Source: Synechococcus sp. CCY 9618 (GTDB lineage Bacteria; Cyanobacteriota; Cyanobacteriia; PCC-6307; Cyanobiaceae). Taken from it: DNA of 64,000 bases. A program made the translations under genes and the position numbers. This document shows positions 27,876-36,797 of this stretch, one piece after another. Each line of letters starts with the position of its first letter. Position 1 is the first letter of the stretch. The stretch spans positions 54,020 through 118,019 of the forward strand of contig NZ_JAFKRG010000011.1 of the NCBI RefSeq assembly GCF_019038415.1. Reading direction: 5' to 3'. The notes under the pieces were generated by a model. It searched no databases. It was not told where the DNA came from and was given only the letters and a program-made list of their open reading frames with translations.

Positions 27876-29192
27876 GGGGCTCGGTTGGGTGATCGCGGGG
27901 ATGGTCCAGGCGGGCGGCCGCGTCCAGCAGATCCCCATCATCCGCGCCGGCGCTGAGGCTGTGGGGCCATTCGCTGCCGGCGCTGCCATGGCGGAAGCGT
28001 CGTCCCAGCAGGCGCCGCAGATCTTCGCCCCGGCCGCTGCCGAGCCAGCGATCCAGCAGGCCGGCAGGGGCCGCTGCCGGTTCCGGTGGGGCCGGGGGGG
28101 CAGCGCCGTCACGGCGTGGAGCGCCCGCTGCCAGGCCGCCAGGGAGGCCGCCTCGCTGTAGCGCTCCGCCACCAGGGCATGGCCGGCACGGGAGAGCCGC
28201 TCCAGCAGGGCCGGCCGCCGCAGCCGCCCCAGCAGCTCGGCGGCGGCTGTGACATCCCCGCAGGGGAACAGCAGGGCCGTGTCGTCATGGTGAAGGGCTC
28301 CCTCCAGTCCCGACCCCACATAGCGGCTGCTGACCACCGCCATGCCGCTGGCCATGGCCTGCCAGGCCACGATCGGGCCCGTCTCCCAGGCGGAGGTGAT
28401 CACCAGGGCATGGTGATGGCCGTAGATCCGATCCGCCAGTCGCTCCTGGTCGACGTGGCCCAGCATCCGCACGCTGCCCTGCTCGATCCACGGCCTTAGG
28501 GCCGCCTCCAGGGCGGGCCGCTCCTCGCCGTCGCCGGCGATGCTGAGCTGCAGGTCGATGCCGCGCGCCCGGAGCGCCGTCAGCAGCGGCGGCAGATCAT
28601 GCACCCGTTTCTGGGCCTGCTCCAGCCGGCCCACCCAGGCCAACCGCAGGCTGGAGGCGGGATCACCGGCCGGGGCCTGCCAGGGCCGCACCGGCACGCC
28701 GTAGGGGGCGTACAGCACCCGTGCCGGCTCGATCCCGCCCCTCTCGCTCGCCAGCCGGCAGGCCAGCCGGTTGGTGGCGATCACCGCATCGATGCCGGCG
28801 CCGTGGTGCCGCAGGTCATCGAAATAGTCGGCCTGAAGCGCGTGCAGCGTCATCACGACCCTTCCCCGGAAGCGGCCCTGGCGGCGGGCCCTCCGCGCCG
28901 CCGGGTAGAGGTCCACCAGATTGACCCCGAGCACGAGCTCCGGGTCAAGCTCCTCCAGCAGGGCGGCGATGGCCCGGATCCGACCTTCGGCGCTGCCGCT
29001 GGGGTTGCGGATCGCCCGTGCCGCCAGGGCCGGATAGGCGCGGGCATAGGGGCCGTGGCGGTGATGATCCCCCTCGGGCACCGCCACCGTCACCTCCAGG
29101 CCCCCGGTCCGCAGGCCCGGCACCAGATTCGCCAGCCAGTCCTGGACGCCGCCCAGCAGGTAGGCCGAAGGAGCGAGAACCAGCAGCTTCAT
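27868..29192 (-). CDS. GT4-family glycosyltransferase with an apparent -1 frameshift near its 3' end
   Basis: The N-terminal two thirds are a normal GT4 enzyme: MKLLVLAPSAYLLGGVQDWL, LRLAWVGRLEQAQKRVHDLP and the donor element AWETGPIVAWQAMASGMAVV. After the usual GT4 end (WQRALHAVTALPP) the frame meets a C7 tract on the coding strand (28094-28100). Continuing in frame gives 75 residues rich in Cys, Trp and Met that do not look like protein. In the -1 frame a GC3-rich, protein-like tail of about 75 residues (for example GLLDRWLGSGRGEDLRRLL) runs to a TGA at 27868-27870. That stop overlaps the next gene start by 8 bp, as is usual in this operon. Sequencing error, slippage mutation and programmed shift are all possible. 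Confidence 0.78.
28094..28100. other. G7/C7 homopolymer at the frameshift point
   Basis: Seven consecutive G on the plus strand (C7 on the coding strand, codons ctg ccc ccc cgg). Adding one base here joins the GT4 body to the protein-like downstream frame. This is the only break in the glycosyltransferase run I could detect. Confidence 0.75.
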
Positions 29193-30073
29193 GGTGTCCG
29201 GTCCGGGTAGAGGATCCCTGCTCCGGACACCTGCGGCGCCGGCACGGGCAGATGGGGCAGGGGAGCCATGGCCCTCACGTGGCCGCCAAGCTGGCGGATG
29301 TAGATGCCCTCCGGCGCCGGGCAGGGCTGCCACTTGCTGAAGAAGCTCTCCTGGTTGGCGGAGGTGTACTTCCCCCAGACCCGCTCCGACTGGCCGTCGA
29401 AGGAGGTGCTGGCAGGCTGGTCGTTCGCATGGTGCAGGTAGGGGCAGGACACACCCTGGATCGTGACCCCGGCGAGGCTGGCGCGGGCGGTGTAGTCCAT
29501 GTCCTCGAAGCCGATGCCGCTGAAGCTCTGGTCGAAGGCGCCCACCGTCTCCCAGCACTGCCGGCCGATGGCGAAATGGGACCAGGTGTTGTTGAGCAGG
29601 GTGAGCTCCACCCCCTCCCATTGCATGGCCTCGGCCCAGCGCCGCAGCCAGGGGTCGATGCGCAGGTCGTCGTTGAGCACCAGGGTGGTGGCCGTGGGGC
29701 TGATCTGGAGCAGTTCGTTCCAGAGCTGGCAGAGGCCCACCACCCGATCGTGAAGCAGGAAGCGGCAATGGGGCGGCTCGCCGCTGGCCAGCTCCCGGCA
29801 GAGGCGATCCAGGTAGCGACTGTGGCTGGCGGGATCGCCGTGACCGTTGACGGCCACCAGGATCGGCACCTCCGGGAAGGTGCGCCGCAACGAACGGTAC
29901 AGGGGGCGGAAGTAGCTCTCGTAGCGGGCTTCGAAGGTGGTGATGGCGATCGAGAAACGATGGCCGAGGGGCTGTTTCGGGGGCAGCAGGACCCTCGGGA
30001 TGCGCCGGCGGCTGCCGTGCAGCACCCCCCGGGCGGCGAGGTAGAGGCGCAGATTGAGAGAGGCGCGGTCCAT
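29189..30073 (-). CDS. Putative GT-A glycosyltransferase
   Basis: A 294-residue protein with GT2-like order: FSIAITTFEARYESYFRPL, then LVAVNGHGDPASHSRYLD, the acidic LVLNDDLRIDPWLRRW and IGFEDMDYTARASLAG, the last resembling the ED catalytic motif of inverting GT-A enzymes. The C-terminus is Pro-rich. It is therefore a probable glycosyltransferase of a less common subgroup. The stop overlaps the GT4 start (ATGA). The upstream gap to the next gene is 21 bp. Confidence 0.75.
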   Translation of the reverse strand: MDRASLNLRLYLAARGVLHGSRRRIPRVLLPPKQPLGHRFSIAITTFEARYESYFRPLYRSLRRTFPEVPILVAVNGHGDPASHSRYLDRLCRELASGEPPHCRFLLHDRVVGLCQLWNELLQISPTATTLVLNDDLRIDPWLRRWAEAMQWEGVELTLLNNTWSHFAIGRQCWETVGAFDQSFSGIGFEDMDYTARASLAGVTIQGVSCPYLHHANDQPASTSFDGQSERVWGKYTSANQESFFSKWQPCPAPEGIYIRQLGGHVRAMAPLPHLPVPAPQVSGAGILYPDRTP

Positions 30074-30094
30074 GGCTTCGGTGTCGGGTTCGCC

Positions 30095-31216
30095 TCAGTG
30101 CTGAGCCAGGGCGTCGATCGCCTCCACCAGGGCGCGGTAGCGCTCCCGGGGGCGGATGTGGTCGTGGAAGCAGCGGTCACAGTCCTGCCGCCGGGCCTCC
30201 AGGTCGGTCCCCAGGTGATGGGCCGCCGCCAGGAAACCGGCGCCGTCGTCGACCATCACGCCGCAGCCGAAGTCCTCGACGAACTGGAAACTCCTCTGGC
30301 GGCTGCAGATCACCGGTACGCCCATGGCCAGGTACATGCAGAGTCGGTTGGAGCTGATGCCCATGCTCTGGAACTGGGGAGCCGGATTGGTGTACACCGC
30401 CAGGCCGATGTCGTAACCGACGGCCGATCGCCAGGCCTCCTGCCAGGACAGCCGGCCCGTCTCGATGTGGAGCCGGCCGCCCAGGCTCAGGCGGCGCAGC
30501 AGGTAAAGGGCCAGGGGATCGACCCCCAGGGGCTGGATCACCGCACATAGAGAGGGATCCTCATGCAGGGCATCGAGCAGCCAGTGGGCTCCGGCGGTGA
30601 GATTGAATCCCCCCGAGATGGCCAGAGTGAGGGCGTCCGGCCCGATCCCCCAGCTCCGGCGCAGCTCGCGGCGTAGCTCGGGATCCCGCGGCGGGGGCTG
30701 GCGGAAGCAGCCGGGGTAGACCAGCACGGGCTGGGACGCCGGCAGCCCGGCGTAGTCGCGCACCAGGGGCACCCGGTGCGTGTCGTTGACGATGGTGAAG
30801 CGGGCCCGGCGATAGGCGCCCAGGCACAGACCCTTCCAGCGCTCCGAGCGTGGGCCCCGGTAGCTGCCGGCGCGGATCTCATCCCCCAGCACGAAGGAGG
30901 GGCGGCGGTGCAGCCGGGCCAGCACGCCCACCAGGGCGATCGGATCCTCGGTCGTGCCCGAGAAGCAGGCGTAGCGCCGCCAGCGGGGGCGCCAGGCCTG
31001 GGTCAGCAGCCAGCGCATGGAATAGGCCACCGGGTGGGTGGTGACCCGCTCGCCGTAGGGCTCCGTGCTGCCGCAGGGCCCGGGGGCGAACACGTGCACG
31101 TCGTGGCCGGTCTCCAGCAGGGCGGAGATGATCGCCTCGTTGGGGGGCGAGTGGAGCAGCTCAGGCACCAGCAGGAAGTGGGCCGCGATCGGCCGTGATG
31201 GTGGGGAACCGGTCAT
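30095..31216 (-). CDS. GT4-like glycosyltransferase
   Basis: A 373-residue GT-B-like protein. The N-terminus IAAHFLLVPELLHSPPNEAI and the C-terminal segment ISSNRLCMYLAMGVPVICS fit the donor-binding half of GT4 enzymes, though the classic E-x7-E is weak. The ATG at 31216 is used because upstream in-frame sequence overlaps the neighbouring GT2 gene and is not protein-like. Gaps of 16 and 21 bp to its neighbours still suit a single operon. Confidence 0.78.
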   Translation of the reverse strand: MTGSPPSRPIAAHFLLVPELLHSPPNEAIISALLETGHDVHVFAPGPCGSTEPYGERVTTHPVAYSMRWLLTQAWRPRWRRYACFSGTTEDPIALVGVLARLHRRPSFVLGDEIRAGSYRGPRSERWKGLCLGAYRRARFTIVNDTHRVPLVRDYAGLPASQPVLVYPGCFRQPPPRDPELRRELRRSWGIGPDALTLAISGGFNLTAGAHWLLDALHEDPSLCAVIQPLGVDPLALYLLRRLSLGGRLHIETGRLSWQEAWRSAVGYDIGLAVYTNPAPQFQSMGISSNRLCMYLAMGVPVICSRQRSFQFVEDFGCGVMVDDGAGFLAAAHHLGTDLEARRQDCDRCFHDHIRPRERYRALVEAIDALAQH

Positions 31217-31232
31217 GGCGGAGAGGCGGCGG

Positions 31233-32117
31233 TCAGAGCGCCCTGGGGGTGCGGGTGGTGCTGAGATCGGTGGGCAGGTCCAGCCGGCCGGCGCTGTAGT
31301 CCTCCAGCAGGCGGTGGGTGTAGGAGCGGATGAAGTCCACCGGGAAGTCCTTTCGGCCCGGGGTCGACGCGGTTTCGGTCTTCTCCCGGGCGGTGATCCG
31401 GTCGTACCAGTTGTGGTAATGGGTGATGGTGCCGTCAAGGCCGTAGAAGTTGCCCAGCCCGTAGCGCAGGTAGGACAGCTCGTCGCTCCACACCGTGGGG
31501 GGGGAGCTCGGTGTGAACAGCGGCGCGCTGGCCCGGTTGGACACGTAGACCTCCATCGGCACCCAGCTGAGCCGCTGACGCCTCAGCTCGTCCGGCAGGT
31601 GGTGGGTGATGTGGGGGCCATGGAAGTCGATCGCGTAGTGGGGCCGCGGCCAGCGGCCCCTGCGCCGCCAGTGGAGCCGCAGGCAGCGGCGGAAGCGTTC
31701 GGTGTGCATCAGCAGGAAGGAACTCTCCGGCATGCCGGCTCCGAAGGGCCGGGTGAGGGGGCCGCAGCCGATGTCCTGGGGGGACACCAGCGCCACCCCA
31801 TCGGTGAGCCGCGAGCGGCACAGGGGGAACCAGTGCGGGTCCAGCAGGATCACATCCGCGTGGATCAGCAGGGTGAAGGGAGAGCGGGACCGGCGCAGCA
31901 GGGTGTTGAGAGCGTCGGGCTGGCTGCAGCGGCGCACGACCACCTCGGCGCCCCGATCCCGGGCGATGGCCACAGAGCGGTCGGTGGAGCCGTTGTCCAG
32001 CACGCAGAGCCGGGTAGGGGTGCCCCTGGTGGTGGCCTGCAGGGCCTCCAGGCAGTGGGGCAGGAACAGTTCGCTGTTCCAGCTGGTGACGCCGACGAAG
32101 AGTTCGGGTGTGCTCAT
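31233..32117 (-). CDS. GT2-family glycosyltransferase
   Basis: A 294-residue GT-A enzyme: FVGVTSWNSELFLPHCLEAL, CVLDNGSTDRSVAIARD, and the DxD equivalent LLIHADVILLDPHWF. The C-terminal part is aromatic-rich. The ATG at 32117 overlaps the TGA of the upstream GT2 gene (ATGA). The coding strand carries a C8 tract (31497-31504) that stays in frame here. Confidence 0.85.
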   Translation of the reverse strand: MSTPELFVGVTSWNSELFLPHCLEALQATTRGTPTRLCVLDNGSTDRSVAIARDRGAEVVVRRCSQPDALNTLLRRSRSPFTLLIHADVILLDPHWFPLCRSRLTDGVALVSPQDIGCGPLTRPFGAGMPESSFLLMHTERFRRCLRLHWRRRGRWPRPHYAIDFHGPHITHHLPDELRRQRLSWVPMEVYVSNRASAPLFTPSSPPTVWSDELSYLRYGLGNFYGLDGTITHYHNWYDRITAREKTETASTPGRKDFPVDFIRSYTHRLLEDYSAGRLDLPTDLSTTRTPRAL

Positions 32118-33022
32118 GGCCTGGGCAGCAGTCGCAACCGACGCAGCAGCCGTACAGGCAACTGCCCTTCGAGGCCTTGGAGCCGCTCCCCGAGGGCGGA
32201 CTTCTCGTCCAGCAGCCTGCGAACCAGTCCATCCAGCTGCTCGCTGGCGCCGTATCGGGCGTAGATGGTGGCCAGCTCGGCGGGAAAGCGTTCCCCCTGG
32301 CGCCGGGTCTTGACGGTGGCGTAGTAGCGCATGGCCCCCAGTTTCTCCTGGGTGGCGATGCCGCTGCAGCGTTGCGAGAAGCGCCACCACAGGTCGTAGT
32401 CCATCAGCAGGCTGAGGCTCTCGTCGACCCCGCCGGCCTCCTGCCAGAGGGAGGCACTCCAGAAGCAGCTCTGCTGCAGCAGGAAGCAGTCGTTCTCGAT
32501 GGCCTGCAGGGTGTCCCTGGAACCCTCCCTGGCGGGCACATGGCGCAGGAAGTGCTGGTCGGAGCTGATGATGTCGCCGCTGCCGATCACCCAGCGGCCC
32601 GCGGGATGGGCCGTGAAGCACTCGAGCACGGTGCGGAAGGCCCCCGGCAGGTAGAAGTCGTCGGAGTTGAGCCAGGCCAGGATCGATCCGCTGGCCCGGC
32701 GGAAGCCCTTGTTGATGGCGTCGGACTGGCCCCGGTCCGGTTCTGAGATCAGCACCCGGATCCAGGGCCGGTAGCGCTCCAGCACCGCCGGTGTCTCGTC
32801 GGTGCTGCCGCCATCGACCACAATGATTTCGACGTTGTCGTAGCCCTGCCAGAGGATCGAGAGCAGGGTGTCCTCGATGTAGGGCCCCTGGTTGAGGGTG
32901 GGGATCACGATCGAGAAGAGCGGCCGGGCCGGATCGGTGCGGAAGCTCAAGGGCACGGCGGGGTCCGGGCTCTTGGACCAGCCGTAGAGGGGCCGGGAGC
33001 TGGGCAGCGGCAGCTCAACCAT
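32114..33022 (-). CDS. GT2-family glycosyltransferase
   Basis: A 302-residue GT-A enzyme with textbook motifs: SIVIPTLNQGPYIEDTLLSI, IVVDGGSTDETPAVLE, ISEPDRGQSDAINKG and AWLNSDDFYLPGAF. This subgroup is common in O-antigen clusters. The ATG at 33022 overlaps the stop of the upstream GT4 gene by 8 bp; the longer frame is antisense-like and rejected. Confidence 0.92.
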   Translation of the reverse strand: MVELPLPSSRPLYGWSKSPDPAVPLSFRTDPARPLFSIVIPTLNQGPYIEDTLLSILWQGYDNVEIIVVDGGSTDETPAVLERYRPWIRVLISEPDRGQSDAINKGFRRASGSILAWLNSDDFYLPGAFRTVLECFTAHPAGRWVIGSGDIISSDQHFLRHVPAREGSRDTLQAIENDCFLLQQSCFWSASLWQEAGGVDESLSLLMDYDLWWRFSQRCSGIATQEKLGAMRYYATVKTRRQGERFPAELATIYARYGASEQLDGLVRRLLDEKSALGERLQGLEGQLPVRLLRRLRLLPRP

Positions 33023-34223
33023 GGTGGGCTCCGGCCGCGACGGCCCGTTGCATGCACGCCAGCAGCCGGGGCGCCACGTCATCGATGCAGGATTCGCGCA
33101 GCACCCTGGCCCGGCTGCGCTCCCCAAGTTGCCGGCGGGTGTCCGGGTCGGTGCTGAGCCTGTGGAGCGCCGCGGCGAAGGCCCCCAGATCCAGATAATC
33201 CACCGCAACGCCACAGCTGTCGGCCACGAAGTCGACGATGCCGCCCCCGTCACGGAAGCAGACAGTGGGTACGGCCGCGGCCGCCGCCTCCAGGGCCACC
33301 ACCGGATAGGGGTCCTCCCGGGAGAGAAGGCCGTGGACGGCATACCGCCCGATGATGGCCATGCCCGAGGGCATCGGCGGCAGCAGCAGCACGTGCCGCT
33401 CCAGACCCAGCAGGCGCAGGTCGCGCCGGGTCACGATCACCTCCTCCTGGGTCGGGGAGGCGCCGAGCCAGACGGCGAGAAAGGGCTGGCCGGCGAAGAC
33501 CCGCACGCATTCCCTCACCAGCAGCGGAAAAAGGTCGAACCCCTTGCGAGGGATCGCCTGCCCCGCGAAGCCGAACACGAAGGTGCCTGCCGCCAGGGCC
33601 TGCTCCAGCGGAGCCAGCAATGGATGCTCGGGCATCGGCGCCACCGGGACACCCGTTGCCGCCGCTGCGGGGGGGGCGAAGGGAATGAACCCCGGAACCA
33701 CGGCGCAGCGCTCGAGCGGCAGCCCGTGGTGGGCATGGAGGGATTGACGCACCCCTGCGGCGCAGGCCACCACTTCGCTTGAGAGGGCGAGCTGACGCGC
33801 CACGTCGTCCGGGGTGCTCATGGTGGCCAGGGTGGTGTCCAGCTCGTGCACGTGGGTGAGGCAGGCCGGTCGCTTCGGGTCCGCGCTCAGGCCGCGGAGA
33901 TGGCGGCCCAGCACGAGGGTGTTGAGGTAGAGGAGCTCGGGTCTGTGGCGTTTCACCGCTGCCGCCAGCAGGTCGGCGGGGCTGGCGGCCGCTCCTCTGC
34001 CCAGTCGGCCTCGGATGCGCTCGCCCAGGGGCTGGAACAGGGGCCGGCTCCAGGCCGTGGTGGGTGCCAGGGCTTCGAACTCCTCCCGCAGCGGACCATC
34101 ACCCATCAGCGCCACGGAGGGTTGAATGCCGGCGTCGTGCTCCATCAGCCAGCGCAGCAACCAGAGCAGCAGCAGGGGAGCGCCGCTGCGGGTGGCCATG
34201 TGGGAGACGAACAGCACCCTCAT
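33015..34223 (-). CDS. GT4-family glycosyltransferase
   Basis: A 402-residue GT-B enzyme. It opens MRVLFVSHMATRSGAPLLLL, a common start for group 1 transferases. Its donor domain contains FVFGFAGQAIPRKGFDLFPL and LLSREDPYPVVALEAAAAAV, with the E-x7-E element. The start overlaps the stop of the AsnB-like gene (ATGA). Confidence 0.9.
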   Translation of the reverse strand: MRVLFVSHMATRSGAPLLLLWLLRWLMEHDAGIQPSVALMGDGPLREEFEALAPTTAWSRPLFQPLGERIRGRLGRGAAASPADLLAAAVKRHRPELLYLNTLVLGRHLRGLSADPKRPACLTHVHELDTTLATMSTPDDVARQLALSSEVVACAAGVRQSLHAHHGLPLERCAVVPGFIPFAPPAAAATGVPVAPMPEHPLLAPLEQALAAGTFVFGFAGQAIPRKGFDLFPLLVRECVRVFAGQPFLAVWLGASPTQEEVIVTRRDLRLLGLERHVLLLPPMPSGMAIIGRYAVHGLLSREDPYPVVALEAAAAAVPTVCFRDGGGIVDFVADSCGVAVDYLDLGAFAAALHRLSTDPDTRRQLGERSRARVLRESCIDDVAPRLLACMQRAVAAGAHHG

Positions 34224-35770
34224 GGGGTGATCACCTGCTTCCAGAAGATCAGGGTCAGCAGGAAGGCCAGGCTCCTGGTGCGGTCGCCGCCGGCCGCATG
34301 GGCTTCGAGAATCCGGCCCACCAGGGCCGGGTCCACCAGATCCCCGATCACCTCTGTGTGCTGCCTGAGAAAGGCGAGCATGCGGGGATCCCGATACCAG
34401 TCGGCGCTGAGGTCGTAGCTCACGTAACGGGCCCGCCGCAGGGGGGGCGTCCAGTAGAGCGGCGGCGCCTTGGTCAGCATGCGGTGCCGATCGAAGCCGT
34501 TCTCTTCCGGGAAGGCCAGCAGCTCCGGGCAGTTGCGGGCGATGGCGTGGCGGTGCCAGTTGGAGCCCAGCTTCCAGCCATCGGGCAGATTCCAGATCGT
34601 CTCGATCCAGCGACGGTCGTGGAAGGGGGAGCGCCAGGCGCTGGAGGCCCGGTACATGGCGATGCCGTTGGCATAGAAGTTGGGCACCCGCTGCTCGAAG
34701 TAATAGCGGGTGAGTCCGTCCAGAAACTCTCCGTGGCAGAACCCGCTGAGGCGGTCGGCGCGCCGTTCGCTGCCCTCCCCGGCCAGCTCGGCGGCCAGCT
34801 GGGGAGCCAGGTGGCCCAGTTCCTCGGCGAGGAACGTCGGGTGGCGGGCCAGTTTCATCCGCCAGAACCGGCCCAGGGCGGCTTCGGGGGCCAGGGACGC
34901 CAGCCGGCCCAGCCAGCCCCGGTCGAAGTAGTAGGAACGGGCGAATTCACCCAGCGTTCCGACGAAGAAGGTGGCATCCGAGGGGATGGCGGCCTTCAGC
35001 GGATAGAGATAGGTGTGCCAGTGACAGGCGGGCTTGGTGCCGTTGGTGAGGCTGGAAATGGTGGGGGCGTGGGCGAAGAATTCCTCCAGATCCAGGCTGA
35101 TCAGCTGGTGGGGGAGCCCGAAGCGCTGGGCCATGCGGCGGGCCACCTGCACGTCGGTGGCCTCCTCCCGTCCTGTGGTGATGAGATGGGGCCGCAGGCC
35201 CAGGTGCAGCATGGAGGCCAGGATCACGCGGGAGTCAAATCCACCCGAGAGGGAGAGGTAAGGGGTCTCACCGGCCAGTCCCGCCATTGCATTGTTGAGA
35301 GCATCCACGGCAGCGTCCGGATCGGCAGGGCCGGGCTGAATCCGGTCGATCGTTGCCACCGAGCTGAGGCTGAGCCGCCCGTCGCTGCCATGGAGAATGC
35401 TGCCCGGCGGCACCCGATGGATCTCCGGGTGGAGGGTCTGGTTGTCGGTCAGGTTCTCGAGCTGGCAGAGATCACCGAGGGCCTGCCAGTTCCACTGCCA
35501 GGCCAGGCCACTGCGGCGCAGGATGTCCGCCACCCGGTCACCATGGAAGAGGCGACCCTGCTGCTGGGTGTAGAAGTAGTGAGTGGCCCCGACCGGGGAT
35601 GTGATCACGGTCACGTCGCCCCCGCCACTCTCGATCACCAGGGTGTATTCGCCTTCCGTGCCGGCGAGGGCCCGGCTCCCCTGCCGCAGAAAACGACCGA
35701 GCAGGTCGGCTTCGCTGCTGTCGCAGTAGCCGATGCAGGTGAGCCGGTGATCGCCGAGCTGGATGGTCAT
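34220..35770 (-). CDS. Asparagine synthase-like protein lacking the N-terminal glutaminase Cys
   Basis: A 516-residue relative of AsnB. The N-terminal half keeps the overall amidotransferase layout but begins MTIQLGDHRLTCIGYCD, not Met-Cys-Gly, so the glutaminase nucleophile is absent. The synthetase domain has an ATP pyrophosphatase P-loop, SLSGGFDSRVI (173-183). It may use free ammonia or an amine, or catalyse a different adenylation such as amide or lactam formation on a sugar. It is embedded in the glycosyltransferase run with ATGA-type coupling on its 3' side, so a polysaccharide-modifying role is the best inference. Confidence 0.8.
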   Translation of the reverse strand: MTIQLGDHRLTCIGYCDSSEADLLGRFLRQGSRALAGTEGEYTLVIESGGGDVTVITSPVGATHYFYTQQQGRLFHGDRVADILRRSGLAWQWNWQALGDLCQLENLTDNQTLHPEIHRVPPGSILHGSDGRLSLSSVATIDRIQPGPADPDAAVDALNNAMAGLAGETPYLSLSGGFDSRVILASMLHLGLRPHLITTGREEATDVQVARRMAQRFGLPHQLISLDLEEFFAHAPTISSLTNGTKPACHWHTYLYPLKAAIPSDATFFVGTLGEFARSYYFDRGWLGRLASLAPEAALGRFWRMKLARHPTFLAEELGHLAPQLAAELAGEGSERRADRLSGFCHGEFLDGLTRYYFEQRVPNFYANGIAMYRASSAWRSPFHDRRWIETIWNLPDGWKLGSNWHRHAIARNCPELLAFPEENGFDRHRMLTKAPPLYWTPPLRRARYVSYDLSADWYRDPRMLAFLRQHTEVIGDLVDPALVGRILEAHAAGGDRTRSLAFLLTLIFWKQVITP

Positions 35771-35776
35771 GGCGAT

Positions 35777-36697
35777 TCAGGATTTCAGGCTGGTGAGCAT
35801 CGTCTTTCCGGCGCGCTTGATCCGGAACCGCAGCTTGCGGAGGCTTTCGCCCAGGGAGCTGTCGGGCGCGTCCTCCAGGGGCATCCCCGCCCAGGGAGTC
35901 TGCTGGCGGATCTCGAGGTAGCGCTGGCGCCAGGGGTGGCTGCAGCGATGGTTCCAGGGTTTGGCGACACCGGATCCGGCGAAATGGATCACGGCCGGAC
36001 GGGCCCTGGCCGCTTCGGCCTGACGACCCAGGGACGTGGCGGGATCGGCGTAGTCCGGATGCAGCCACAGGTGGGGCAGGGCGTTCCAGCGCCAGTCCAG
36101 GGGGCTCCAGTGGGCCTCCAGCAGGGAATTGAGCACATCCTGATCCCAGTGCTTGATGCGCTCGGGATGGGCCTGGGCGAAGGCCAGGCCGGTGCCCAGA
36201 ATGTTGTCCTGTCGCCAGCGAGCCAGATTGATGAGCATGGCTCCGGCATTGAACACCAGGGACCCCTCGGCGAGGGCAAGCCTCTGACGATCGAATTCCT
36301 GATTGTGCTCTTCGACCGCAGCGATGCTGTTCTCTCCCAGTGACGACTCCCACAGCGGAGTGAGCGAATCGACGACGATCAGATCGGAATCCAGATAGAT
36401 CACCTTCTCCACCGCATGAGGGAGTGCGGCAGGCAGCAGCAGCCGGAAATAGGTGGCCAGGGTGATATGGCCGAAGACGGGAAATCCCGCGAGCATCTCC
36501 TCATCGAGTTGGATGAAGGACACCGAGGGAAGAAAATCTCCGAGATAGGCAGCCAGGCGAGCCCTTTCAGCAGCATCGATCACCCCATGCATGATGTAGA
36601 CGCTGATGGCTTCTTCGGGGTTGGCAAGGCGAAGAGACTTCAGCATCACGGCACAGTGCCGGATGTAGTTGTTGTCGATGGTGCAGGCGATGATCAT
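35777..36697 (-). CDS. GT8-family glycosyltransferase
   Basis: A 306-residue retaining GT-A enzyme of the family 8 (LgtC/RfaJ) type. It starts MIIACTIDNNYIRHCAVML, has the DxD in VIYLDSDLIVVDSLTPLW, then VFNAGAMLINLARWR and PAVIHFAGSGVAKPWNH, the usual late His motif. A basic tail could bind the membrane. It begins the long coupled run of minus-strand glycosyltransferase genes, 100 bp downstream of the ABC transporter gene. Confidence 0.92.
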   Translation of the reverse strand: MIIACTIDNNYIRHCAVMLKSLRLANPEEAISVYIMHGVIDAAERARLAAYLGDFLPSVSFIQLDEEMLAGFPVFGHITLATYFRLLLPAALPHAVEKVIYLDSDLIVVDSLTPLWESSLGENSIAAVEEHNQEFDRQRLALAEGSLVFNAGAMLINLARWRQDNILGTGLAFAQAHPERIKHWDQDVLNSLLEAHWSPLDWRWNALPHLWLHPDYADPATSLGRQAEAARARPAVIHFAGSGVAKPWNHRCSHPWRQRYLEIRQQTPWAGMPLEDAPDSSLGESLRKLRFRIKRAGKTMLTSLKS

Positions 36698-36797
36698 GCG
36701 GAAGGATCCGTTGGTTCATGGAACCCGGGACCGGGATGGTGGCCCCTTCGCTCCTGGCGATCAATCCTCCGTGCCCCGACAGGAAGGTGGGTTGTCA

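Noticed and set aside
29193..29768. N-terminal extension of the GT4 frame by 192 codons
   Set aside because: It is out-of-frame sequence of the adjacent glycosyltransferase gene at 29189-30073; protein-like sequence starts only at the ATG at 29192.
34064..36343. 759-codon plus-strand frame opposite the AsnB-like and GT8 genes
   Set aside because: Antisense artefact; the minus strand carries the PP-loop and DxD motifs in frame.
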